From the NCBI GenBank assembly GCA_958436475.1, contig CAUBKG010000013.1, forward strand, positions 1 to 38,582: a stretch of 38,582 nucleotides of DNA. The letters are read 5' to 3'. The notes under the pieces were generated by a model that saw only the letters and a program-made list of their open reading frames with translations, had not been told where the DNA came from and ran no database searches. This DNA is from an uncultured Clostridia bacterium. Lineage in GTDB: Bacteria > Bacillota > Clostridia > Oscillospirales > Acutalibacteraceae. A program made the translations under genes and the position numbers. This document shows, in pieces, positions 25,567-33,147 of the stretch; position 1 is the stretch's first letter, and each line of letters opens with the position of its first letter.

Positions 25567-25936
25567 GGGACTTCTTGAATTAAAGGATTTAGGAGATGAA
25601 CTTAATACAAATATGATGATACATACATATAATGTGTATAGCAGTCAGGAAAAGGGGTTTACACCAATCCCCTTTGTCGGCGATAGCCTTTCACAAGGAG
25701 AGGACTATGCGGAAAGGTGCAAAAGGATTCATGGGAATATTGAAGCGGCAGTAATTGCAAATGCTGATTTGGACAATATTGATACAAGTCAACCTTGGAA
25801 CAGCTTGACAGGCGACCAGCAATTCCTTTTGACAGGAACCATGAATTTCTGGGATGAAGAGGCATACGCGAAGAACTTTTATACCAATAGTTTAAGTAAA
25901 GCAGTAGAGAAGGGGATAGGAATAGCATGGTTTTAA
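25567..25936 (+). pseudogene. C-terminal fragment of unknown protein, possible toxin tip
   Basis: The reading frame passes through the IS end and continues for about 123 codons to TAA at 25936. The protein part (GLLELKDLGDELNTN ... IPFVGDSLSQGEDYAERCKR ... IAWF) has no start of its own with a ribosome-binding site and looks like the 3' end of a larger gene cut by the IS end. I do not recognise the domain. The codon and base composition are A+T-rich, unlike the core. Its stop overlaps the following membrane-protein gene by 10 bp, the tight layout typical of toxin/immunity pairs, and an Rhs fragment lies less than 1 kb away. A polymorphic-toxin C-terminus is therefore a reasonable but unproven reading. 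Confidence 0.5.
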
Positions 25937-26649
25937 TTGAAACAACGAAGAGAAAAAAGATATGTTTATTATCCCTTGGAGCCGTGCTCTTGTGTGGAGT
26001 GATTGCGCTTTGTGCTTATGGAATCTTTTTCGGAGGGCTTACCCAAGAGGAAAAAGAATATAAAAAAAGCCCATCCGAACAGAACCTGATTGAACTATGC
26101 AACAGCCTGATGTTTACCGAGCAATATGATAAAAAAATCGAATATATGCCAGAAGCTTTGAATTTAGATGAAGAGGATTATGAAAAGATATATGAAAAAA
26201 CGACTCCTGCCAAATGGCAAGACGGAAAGGAAATGAAAGCATATTCAGCATATCGCGAGACGATTATGGAGTATATATTTGCGTATATCCACGCGAAGCG
26301 ATATGACGAACTGCAAGAGGTTTTTTCCGAAATGTTTACTCTAACAATAAGAAAATCTATACATATGGAATTTGGTCAACGTTTAAAAACAGAGAATTTG
26401 ACTGATTCCGATTACAAATTATTTTTAAAAATGTTGGAGGATTGCGAACTGGGATATATTGAGCCTGGTAAAGACACTTTCTATCAATTGAGCGAAAAGC
26501 AGTTAAATATGTCAACCCGATCATTAATTTATTTACTATTGGGAGACCAAGAAAGCAGTGATATTTGGAGCCAGAAAGCAAGTGAATATAACCAGTGGTA
26601 TTTATCTGTAATAAAAGATAAAATTGCAAAAGGCGAAATAACAAAATAA
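25927..26649 (+). CDS. Membrane-anchored hypothetical protein, possible immunity protein
   Basis: A 240-residue protein not recognised as any family. A short basic N-terminus (ETTKRKK) precedes one transmembrane helix at about 11-33 (ICLLSLGAVLLCGVIALCAYGIFF); the rest is acidic, helical and extracytoplasmic. ATG 25927 overlaps the end of the preceding fragment by 10 bp, with GAGAAGGGG upstream. Position directly after a toxin-like tip, with a membrane anchor facing outside, would suit an immunity protein against an incoming Rhs toxin; this is inference. The gene is A+T-rich and probably acquired together with its neighbour. Confidence 0.55.
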   Translation: MVLIETTKRKKICLLSLGAVLLCGVIALCAYGIFFGGLTQEEKEYKKSPSEQNLIELCNSLMFTEQYDKKIEYMPEALNLDEEDYEKIYEKTTPAKWQDGKEMKAYSAYRETIMEYIFAYIHAKRYDELQEVFSEMFTLTIRKSIHMEFGQRLKTENLTDSDYKLFLKMLEDCELGYIEPGKDTFYQLSEKQLNMSTRSLIYLLLGDQESSDIWSQKASEYNQWYLSVIKDKIAKGEITK

Positions 26650-26669
26650 GACCTCCTAATGATGGTTGA

Positions 26670-27320
26670 AAAGATCCGATATATGTAGTTAAATGGCGGA
26701 AGATATTAGCTTTCTTCCGCCATACTGTATATGTTTTTAGCAGTGCGGGGGATATCCAGTATTTTGAAGATAAGCTCGGCAACCGTCTGAACGTCACAGT
26801 GGATGCGAACCACCGGATCACTGCTCTGGGCGACGCCGTCGGGACAAGCGTTTCCTTTGCGTATACGGGCGGCATGCTCACCGTGGTAACAGACGAGCGG
26901 TCGAACCGCACGGTGAGCTACGCGTATAATGCGGGCGGGTACCTCACAAGCATGGACATGATGATGGACGGGGCTAACTGGTATATCTACTGCGCCGGGA
27001 ATCCGGTGCTGTTCATAGACCCCAGCGGGTTTGAAATCATAGTGTATCCGAACGGAAAAATGGTAGACCGTGCAAGCGGGTCCGAACTGTGGAATTCGCA
27101 CATTAATGGGCAAACCCCGAGGGCGGATATTGTGATACGGGAAGGTACTAAACCGATGGTGATACCAACATCGCCGCAAACAACAACGCAAACACCTAAG
27201 AAGGATTCCAGTGCGAGCGACATAGCTGGAGCGCGGGTTCCTATTTGGCTGGCGGTGCGCTGGAGGTCTTTGATGAGTATAATGGTTCAAACCTTTCGGG
27301 CGCAAATGATATTGGACAGT
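26670..27320 (+). pseudogene. Broken Rhs/YD-repeat protein fragment with C-terminal tip
   Basis: The frame opens after a stop at 26667 and becomes Rhs-like from about 26736 (SAGDIQYFEDKLGNRLNV). Two YD-type repeats follow (ITALGDAVGTSVSFAYTGGML, then VVTDERSNRTVSYAYNAGGYL). The Rhs core end YIYCAGNPVLFIDPSG (to about 27030) comes next, then a variable tip (FEIIVYPNGKMVDRASGSEL ...). The roughly 100-residue core normally found between the repeats and the DPSG end is missing. The frame ends at 27323, but near 27225 another frame takes over with SAGSYLAGGALEVFDEYNGS and GANDIGQ, so a frameshift is likely. It is cut off by IS sequence. No start codon with a ribosome-binding site is present. Confidence 0.7.
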
Positions 27321-28351
27321 TGAAAAAAAGAAGAAAGATAGGAACACATCGGTTAGAATTGAGTTACCACACACAGTTCAGCCGAAAGGAAGTGCCCTAT
27401 CTTTCATGAAAAGTGTAACACAAGACATGCGCTACAGGCAATCCCTAATGAAGTATGCGGAAAAATATGGGGTAAGCCGTGCAAGCCAAAAGTACAACAA
27501 AAGCCGCTCATACATCTACTTCTGGAAAGCCCGGTGGGATGGAAGCGAGGGGTCTCTTGCCTGCCAGTCAAAGCGCCCGCACAGCCATCCAAACCAGCAC
27601 ACAGAGGAAGAGCTTCGGCTCATACGCGACATGCGCCGCAGGAACTCGGAGCTTGGTATGATTGAGCTTTGGTACCGGCTGAAGAAACGAGGCTACACCC
27701 GCCGCCCCGAAAGCCTGTTCCGCGTGATGCGGAAGCTGGGAATGTTCCCGCCGCCGAAGGAAAAACAACATTACACTCCCAAGCCCTATGAGCAAATGAC
27801 CTATCCCGGCCAGCGCGTACAGGTGGACGTCAAGGTGGTTCCGCGCTCCTGTATCGCTGACCCGAAACTGCGCCTATTCCAATACTCCGCCATTGACGAA
27901 TTCTCCAGACTCCGCTTCCTCGGCGCCTATGAGGAACAGTCCACCTACTCCTCCGCCGATTTTCTGAAAAGGCTGGTGAAATGGTATGGCAGAAGGGGCA
28001 TCCGGGTGGAATGTGTTCAGACTGATAACGGTTTTGAATTCACCAACCGCTTTTCCAACAGCAAGAAGGATATCCCCACACTATTTGAAAAGACCGCCGG
28101 CAAGCTGGGCATCCGCCACAAGCTCATCCGCCCCTACACGCCACGCCACAACGGCAAGGTTGAGCGCAGCCATCGAGAAGACCAGAAACGCTTTTATGAT
28201 ACACATCGTTTTTACTCTCTCGCCGATTTTAGTGTACAGCTCGCTGCTCACCAAAATCGTTCCAACAATCTACCGATGAGACCTCTTCACTGGCTTTCTC
28301 CCCGCGATGCTCTTTCTGCTTTCACTGTCCAATATGTTTGACAATCCTACA
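27309..28351 (+). mobile_element. IS481-like insertion sequence, near-complete copy 1
   Basis: Contains the full transposase gene and ends at the right with TTTGACAATCCTACA (to 28351). The left boundary is uncertain: no TGTAGG end is present, but ATATTGGACAGT at 27309-27320 is the inverse of ACTGTCCAATAT at 28324-28335 near the right end, so the left end may have lost its outer bases. No target duplication flanks it. The last 637 bp are repeated exactly at 32447-33083. Confidence 0.75.
27406..28341 (+). CDS. IS481-like DDE transposase
   Basis: A 311-residue, single-ORF transposase. A helix-turn-helix at about 10-45 (RQSLMKYAEKYGVSRASQKY) is followed by an HTH-like domain, then an rve integrase core. 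The DDE triad reads D141 in VQVDVKVVP, D207 in VQTDNGFEF and E253 in NGKVERSH. The protein belongs to the widespread clostridial group whose members begin MxSVTQDM. ATG 27406 follows AAAGGAAG at a long 13-nt spacing; a 10-bp inverted repeat (27333-27342 with 27396-27405) ends directly at the start codon and could hide it in read-through transcripts. It appears intact and could be active. Confidence 0.93.
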   Translation: MKSVTQDMRYRQSLMKYAEKYGVSRASQKYNKSRSYIYFWKARWDGSEGSLACQSKRPHSHPNQHTEEELRLIRDMRRRNSELGMIELWYRLKKRGYTRRPESLFRVMRKLGMFPPPKEKQHYTPKPYEQMTYPGQRVQVDVKVVPRSCIADPKLRLFQYSAIDEFSRLRFLGAYEEQSTYSSADFLKRLVKWYGRRGIRVECVQTDNGFEFTNRFSNSKKDIPTLFEKTAGKLGIRHKLIRPYTPRHNGKVERSHREDQKRFYDTHRFYSLADFSVQLAAHQNRSNNLPMRPLHWLSPRDALSAFTVQYV

Positions 28352-28380
28352 CAGGCATTATTGTAAAACCAAGTATATAC

Positions 28381-28410
28381 TTTACATTTTATAAAATAAC
28401 ATGTTATAAT
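28381..28410 (+). promoter_or_regulatory. Extended -10 promoter for the DNRLRE-like lipoprotein
   Basis: TTTACA (28381-28386), 18-bp spacer, TATAAT (28405-28410) with TGT before it, in a very A+T-rich stretch just outside the IS end. Confidence 0.7.
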
Positions 28411-28496
28411 TACCTTATATTTATTTAAAATACAAACAAATGGATTGCGCCTGCGGGGCGAATCGCCTTATTCAGCATATTTAAGGATGTGGTCTT

Positions 28497-29927
28497 TTGA
28501 AAAATGAACGTCGACTGATTCCTGCCTGCAGTAAAATCATTATCATATTTGTTTGTTTCTTTTTGCTGGTCAGCTGCTCTTCTGCGCCGAAAAGCTTTCA
28601 GGAAGTATCCATTCATTTAGACCCTAATTATAATGAATTGTTTTCGGAAGATGAAACGAAGCAAAAGGGGCATATATCAGTGGCAGACGAATATGTTACG
28701 ACCGCATCTATTGCGTTTAATAATGCTGACGGAACACAAACGATTTATATTTATGCAAGTCCTGTTTTTTATTTGGAAAATGACAGCTTATCCCTGATAG
28801 ACACAAGGATCTGCAACACGACAGACACCCTCAAAAAAAACGATGGATATGTTTACACGGTGGCAAATAATGATATTAAATCTTATTATTCTAAAGAGTA
28901 TAACGCTGCGAAGGGCGTTATCGTAAAAAAGGGGAAATTTGAATATGAAATGTTTTCCCCTGATTCTCAGGCATTTGCCCAATATGATAAACGAGATAAT
29001 TTTATTGGAATTCAAAAGAATATGATTATCTATAAAAATATTGCTGCAAAAAACAGCGAATTAAGATACTACCCCACTTCATTGGGCGCTGCTTGTGAGA
29101 TCCAAATTTACGATGATCGCACGAAAAATATTTCGTTGTTTTTTAAAACGGCAACTCCCGGAATAACTGTTCGGCAAGAACCCGGGGGGGACTGGATCAT
29201 GACCGACAAAGAAAAATACGATCCTCAGAATCCCGGAGATGTTTTAGGGGTGATACAGGCGCCTTTACTAAAAGACACAGAAGGAAAAATATCCTATAAA
29301 AGCAGCATGGAAATTGTACAAATAGAAGACGATACATATGAAATACGAATATCGCTTGACGATTCTATTGAACTCAAAAACTCTGTTTTGTACATTTCGC
29401 TGGAGGCCAGAAGAGATAAACAGCCGGATAACGCCTTGTATTCTAAATTGCCTGATTTGGAAAATGGATATTTGAAAAACTATTCTGTTATAGGAAACAG
29501 CGATGATTTAGGAATCGGCAGATTATTGATCAGGTATCATTTTGTAAAACCATTTGATTTGAAAGCAGATGAAATCAAACAGGTGTTTTACTCCGCCTAT
29601 TCTTTCGGAGAAAACGAAGCAGGGTTTGAATTACTGCAGGTTTTAGAGGACTGGTGCAGCATTACCGGTAATTGGAACGACCATTTTAAAACGGGTAATA
29701 GAGTATCTTATTCAAAACAAGAAGATACTTTGTTGAAATTTGACATGACAGAGGGGGTAAAAAACTGGTGTGCTGCTCCGGATGGTCAGATGGAGCATAA
29801 TGGCGTTTTATTAAAATCAACGGAGGAGAAAGAAGGAAAATCAGCCGTTATTTTAAGCAATGACAATGCATTATACAAAAACAGAACAGAGATTATTTTA
29901 AATGAAAAGAAGGATAATTTACCATGA
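28497..29927 (+). CDS. Lipoprotein with DNRLRE-like C-terminal domain
   Basis: A 476-residue exported lipoprotein: hydrophobic signal (IIIIFVCFFLLVSCSSAP) with the lipobox cysteine at about residue 27. A long beta-rich region follows, and at the C-terminus a stretch resembling DNRLRE (EDTLLKFDMTEGVKNWCAAP ... HNGVLLKSTEEKEGKSAVIL). In Clostridia this order forms the N-terminal half of large wall-associated Rhs proteins; here it stops at TGA 29927 before any YD repeats. It may be a detached Rhs head or a stand-alone surface lipoprotein. The start is TTG 28497 with AAGGA 9 nt upstream; no in-frame ATG is nearby. It has its own promoter and is A+T-rich. Confidence 0.7.
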   Translation: MKNERRLIPACSKIIIIFVCFFLLVSCSSAPKSFQEVSIHLDPNYNELFSEDETKQKGHISVADEYVTTASIAFNNADGTQTIYIYASPVFYLENDSLSLIDTRICNTTDTLKKNDGYVYTVANNDIKSYYSKEYNAAKGVIVKKGKFEYEMFSPDSQAFAQYDKRDNFIGIQKNMIIYKNIAAKNSELRYYPTSLGAACEIQIYDDRTKNISLFFKTATPGITVRQEPGGDWIMTDKEKYDPQNPGDVLGVIQAPLLKDTEGKISYKSSMEIVQIEDDTYEIRISLDDSIELKNSVLYISLEARRDKQPDNALYSKLPDLENGYLKNYSVIGNSDDLGIGRLLIRYHFVKPFDLKADEIKQVFYSAYSFGENEAGFELLQVLEDWCSITGNWNDHFKTGNRVSYSKQEDTLLKFDMTEGVKNWCAAPDGQMEHNGVLLKSTEEKEGKSAVILSNDNALYKNRTEIILNEKKDNLP

Positions 29928-30029
29928 TTCCTGCGGAAAACTTAAGGCCGGTTAAGCCGTATTGTTTTGCAGGATGGCAAATGACGTCAAAATATTATCT
30001 GGAAAGGGGAAAACCTGAGAAGAAAATTT

Positions 30030-30872
30030 GTGAAAAAAACAGCGGCTTGTATTCTGGCTTTTGTTTTTTCTGTGGCCAGTGTGAACTATGTGAATGCAGA
30101 GGAAGAGGTTTTTTCTTCGGAAACCATACCGGTACGAATGGCGCCCAACACCATTATCGAATACATAAACGATCATGAATATAAAATTATTCAGGGCGGG
30201 CATCATGTGGTGCCAAAATCTTCTGAAAACACATTTGATGAGAATTCTATTGTGGAAGAGAACGGTTTTTGCGAAGTGCCGAACCAGGAACTTCTGCCGG
30301 ATGATGCGATCGTGATCGAACCAACGCTTCCTTCTGCGGGATTACGGGTCATTTATAAGAACAATGGATACATCAGATTGGTGGAAGAACCCAGCGCGGC
30401 TTCCGATCCTTCCAAAAGCACAAAAAGCAGTGCGGCTGGCAGGGCTTCCGCGTATGGTATGCCGCTCGGGCAATATGCAGACCCTGGCACGTATTACTGG
30501 GGAGAGGGTAATAATGTCCGCATCAATTCATTCAATAAGCTTGTTCAGGGCAGCGGCCGGCTTACCAGCTATAACGATACTATGGGCGACCATAACAATA
30601 ATTTAAAGAAGGGGGATGTTGCCGTGAAATGGCAGTATATTAATCCTCCGCATAATAAATTGATCCAAGTAAGAGCACGGAAAAAGGGCAGTGGGAGCAT
30701 ATATGGTGATAATCCTACCGGTCCATATGTAACTAAAAATATGTATAAAAATGACATTGGCTCCCTGCCGAACGCCGCGCTTGATATTTGGAAAACAGGG
30801 GTGGAATTTTTTGATTACAGCTACAATTCCAATATCACCCTGCCTTATGGGCAATATTGCTTTTATCGCTGA
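30030..30872 (+). CDS. Secreted protein of unknown function
   Basis: A 280-residue protein with a clear signal peptide (MKKTAACILAFVFSVASVNYVNAEE, cleavage after NA). A low-complexity Ser/Ala/Lys linker (about 125-140) separates an N-terminal part (TIIEYINDHEYKIIQGGHHV) from a C-terminal domain rich in Gly, Asn, Tyr and aromatic residues (YYWGEGNNVRINSFNKLVQG ... LPYGQYCFYR). I do not recognise either domain. The C-terminal part could be a secreted effector, bacteriocin-like or wall-binding domain, but nothing decides. The start is GTG 30030 with only a weak AGAAGA site; no transmembrane anchor. It follows the DNRLRE-like lipoprotein by 102 bp, probably in the same transcript. Confidence 0.6.
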   Translation: MKKTAACILAFVFSVASVNYVNAEEEVFSSETIPVRMAPNTIIEYINDHEYKIIQGGHHVVPKSSENTFDENSIVEENGFCEVPNQELLPDDAIVIEPTLPSAGLRVIYKNNGYIRLVEEPSAASDPSKSTKSSAAGRASAYGMPLGQYADPGTYYWGEGNNVRINSFNKLVQGSGRLTSYNDTMGDHNNNLKKGDVAVKWQYINPPHNKLIQVRARKKGSGSIYGDNPTGPYVTKNMYKNDIGSLPNAALDIWKTGVEFFDYSYNSNITLPYGQYCFYR

Positions 30873-30910
30873 TCAAATCTTAGCCCTTTCAGTATAAACA
30901 GCTTCTATTA

Positions 30911-30950
30911 TCCGCTGGTTCACCCACCAAAAATTCGGTGAACCAGCGGA
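30911..30950 (+). other. 14-bp inverted repeat before a lipoprotein gene
   Basis: TCCGCTGGTTCACC (30911-30924) pairs perfectly with GGTGAACCAGCGGA (30937-30950) around a 12-base A+T-rich loop. There is no T tract on either side. It lies between two co-directional genes, just before the Shine-Dalgarno region, so it may be a decayed terminator, an mRNA stability element or a protein-binding palindrome. Confidence 0.6.
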
Positions 30951-30974
30951 GCTCAAAAGGAAAGGAGCTCAAAG

Positions 30975-32063
30975 ATGAAACGCAAGGGAACAGCAGTGTG
31001 GCTGGCCGCGGCCGTGCTTTTTACGGCGCTGGCAGGGTGCTCCCACAACGGAGGCCGAAACGCAGGAGGAGAGGCTCTGCCAAAGCCCTCGGAAGTGAAA
31101 GCCTATTTAACCATAAACGTTACTTCGTATAACGATCCGAGCAATCCGGAGAAGGGCGCCTCCATGAACAATGTTTGCTATGATATCGAAACAGGAGAGA
31201 TCAGAGAAATTAAAATGGAGGAGGATATTGCATATACCTCTCAGTACCCGTTGGCGGTTTACAGCGAATACGATAATGCAATCTATTTTTCGGAAAGGAT
31301 CGTATTTGATGACGGCGGTCATGGGGATCAGCTCGCAGTGTATGATCTGGATACAGGCGAGAAAAAAATATTGACCGATAATTTGTTTGCCATCAATCAG
31401 ATCATACCGCTGGAGGATATGGTGGTGATGTCTGCGTGCCCATATGGGGAAGGAGAAGAAAAACCTGTATATTATGAGAAGGATACAGGGGAAACGAGGA
31501 TCTTTCATATGAAAGACAATTTATGCGTTTCGTTCCTCTCGTATAATGTTTACACGAAATCGCTCATTGCGGCCTGCTTCGATATGGAGCAAAGCAGAAG
31601 CAGAAGCAACGATTATAACATGGAACAAACAACAAAGCTTGTTCCGCCGGATTATGATATTTACCGCCTGCATCTGGATGGAAGCGAGCCGGAGATTATT
31701 TATTCAGTGGAAGAAAAAGAGATCAACCGCGCGGCGCTGGATTCTTCCGGCCGGCTGCTGGTAACGGAATACGACGAAAATATATTATTTGATTATAATG
31801 CGAAGACTGCAACCTATTTGATCGATCTGGAAACCGGAGAAGCAGCGGAACAGACAAATATCGATAAAAAGCTGCTGACTGGATATTCATACCTTTGCTT
31901 TAACGGAGAAAAAAACGAAGTGTTTTTTCTTGGCAATGGAAAATACGATACCAAAACCTATCCCCATGGGTTGTATAAATATAACTATACAACGGATGAA
32001 TTAACCATGCTCTTTAGGGTAAACGAAGGATACATCAATAATTTTTGCATGCTGGCGAAGTAA
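30975..32063 (+). CDS. Hypothetical lipoprotein, beta-propeller-like
   Basis: A 362-residue lipoprotein: basic N-terminus, hydrophobic span and lipobox LAGC (cysteine about residue 22). The body shows repeated units such as NVCYDIETGEIREI, LAVYDLDTGEKKIL, YYEKDTGETRIF and YLIDLETGEAAE, each about 40-60 residues apart, as in beta-propellers, followed by FFLGNGKYDTKTYPHGLYKY. No enzymatic motif is seen. It might bind a ligand or partner at the cell surface. AAAGGAGCTC precedes ATG 30975. It is more G+C-rich than the two genes upstream, so it may have a different origin. Confidence 0.65.
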   Translation: MKRKGTAVWLAAAVLFTALAGCSHNGGRNAGGEALPKPSEVKAYLTINVTSYNDPSNPEKGASMNNVCYDIETGEIREIKMEEDIAYTSQYPLAVYSEYDNAIYFSERIVFDDGGHGDQLAVYDLDTGEKKILTDNLFAINQIIPLEDMVVMSACPYGEGEEKPVYYEKDTGETRIFHMKDNLCVSFLSYNVYTKSLIAACFDMEQSRSRSNDYNMEQTTKLVPPDYDIYRLHLDGSEPEIIYSVEEKEINRAALDSSGRLLVTEYDENILFDYNAKTATYLIDLETGEAAEQTNIDKKLLTGYSYLCFNGEKNEVFFLGNGKYDTKTYPHGLYKYNYTTDELTMLFRVNEGYINNFCMLAK

Positions 32064-32106
32064 CTGTTATATTTATCTTTGATTCCGTGTGGCTGCGATG
32101 TGCGTT

Positions 32107-32453
32107 TGTAGGTTTGTCAATGATGTGTTACAAAATTAGAAAACCTCACCGTTTGAAATAAAAGCTTTAATATAATCAGCGGGAGATCTCCAATTAAGAG
32201 GACGAATCGGAAAAGCATTATACTTTCTGTTGTGTACAGCAAGTTGCTTTTTAAAGTCTTCAAAAGAGTAAAAAGAGTGGGCTGCATAAAAATATTCGTT
32301 ATCTTTGCAGTGGGAACGCTCGACTTTACCGTTATGTCTTGGCGTGTAAGGCTTAATAAGTTTGTGCGTTATGCCACACTGTTCGAGTCGCGACTCGAAC
32401 AGTGTGGGCGTCGGCTTTTCGGTATTGCCGAGCCGCTTTGTAAACTCTGTTCC
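32107..32453 (-). pseudogene. 3' fragment of a second IS481-like transposase, minus strand
   Basis: Read on the minus strand, 32453 down to 32136 encodes about 105 residues: GTEFTKRLGNTEKPTPTLFE, then HKLIKPYTPRHNGKVERSH with the catalytic E, ending RSPADYIKAF and SNGEVF with a TAA stop. The terminal end of the element, TGTAGGTTTGTCAATGATG, lies at 32107. It is a different, diverged member of the same IS group as the intact copy at 27406. Its 5' two thirds are missing, lost at the junction with the next fragment. Confidence 0.88.
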
Positions 32454-33083
32454 GCGTGATGCGGAAGCTGGGAATGTTCCCGCCGCCGAAGGAAAAACAA
32501 CATTACACTCCCAAGCCCTATGAGCAAATGACCTATCCCGGCCAGCGCGTACAGGTGGACGTCAAGGTGGTTCCGCGCTCCTGTATCGCTGACCCGAAAC
32601 TGCGCCTATTCCAATACTCCGCCATTGACGAATTCTCCAGACTCCGCTTCCTCGGCGCCTATGAGGAACAGTCCACCTACTCCTCCGCCGATTTTCTGAA
32701 AAGGCTGGTGAAATGGTATGGCAGAAGGGGCATCCGGGTGGAATGTGTTCAGACTGATAACGGTTTTGAATTCACCAACCGCTTTTCCAACAGCAAGAAG
32801 GATATCCCCACACTATTTGAAAAGACCGCCGGCAAGCTGGGCATCCGCCACAAGCTCATCCGCCCCTACACGCCACGCCACAACGGCAAGGTTGAGCGCA
32901 GCCATCGAGAAGACCAGAAACGCTTTTATGATACACATCGTTTTTACTCTCTCGCCGATTTTAGTGTACAGCTCGCTGCTCACCAAAATCGTTCCAACAA
33001 TCTACCGATGAGACCTCTTCACTGGCTTTCTCCCCGCGATGCTCTTTCTGCTTTCACTGTCCAATATGTTTGACAATCCTACA
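32447..33083 (+). pseudogene. 3' two thirds of the copy-1 transposase, truncated copy 2
   Basis: Identical base for base to 27715-28351 as far as can be read, with identity continuing 2 bp into the flank. The encoded 205+ residues keep both D and E of the DDE triad but lack the helix-turn-helix region, so the product would not work. It begins inside CTGTTCC, shared with the oppositely oriented fragment before it, and ends with the right IS end AATCCTACA. TGA stop at 33073. Confidence 0.92.
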
Positions 33084-33108
33084 CACCCCTTCAGCCTTGC
33101 ACAGCTGC
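33084..33108 (+). repeat. Right copy of 25-bp direct repeat flanking the island
   Basis: Identical to 25507-25531, starting at the base after the right IS end CCTACA. Confidence 0.9.
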
Positions 33109-33112
33109 ATTA

Positions 33113-33141
33113 TTGACTTTGCGCAGCCTCCGTGTTATACT
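33113..33141 (+). promoter_or_regulatory. Sigma-A promoter for the flippase gene
   Basis: TTGACT (33113-33118), 17-bp spacer, TATACT (33136-33141) with TGT before it. It begins four bases after the direct repeat, so the island sits directly against this promoter. Confidence 0.8.
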
Positions 33142-33147
33142 GCACTC

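Larger units (their letters stand above)
25532..33083 (+). mobile_element. 7.55-kb island bounded by inverted IS ends
   Basis: Left edge TGTAGGATT at 25532 and right edge AATCCTACA ending at 33083 form an inverted pair flanked directly by the 25-bp repeat. Contents are toxin-locus remnants, an intact transposase, three exported-protein genes and two truncated transposases. Base composition is visibly more A+T-rich than the core across 25570-26700 and 28350-30000. It may have moved as one composite unit, or it may be one IS whose interior was rearranged by recombination with other copies; an assembly join at repeated IS sequence is a third possibility. Confidence 0.6.

Noticed and set aside
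27986..28279. 97-codon alternative-frame ORF inside the transposase, repeated at 32718-33011
   Set aside because: Repeated only because the IS is duplicated; no frameshift signal or separate start is evident and the frame-1 DDE protein is complete.
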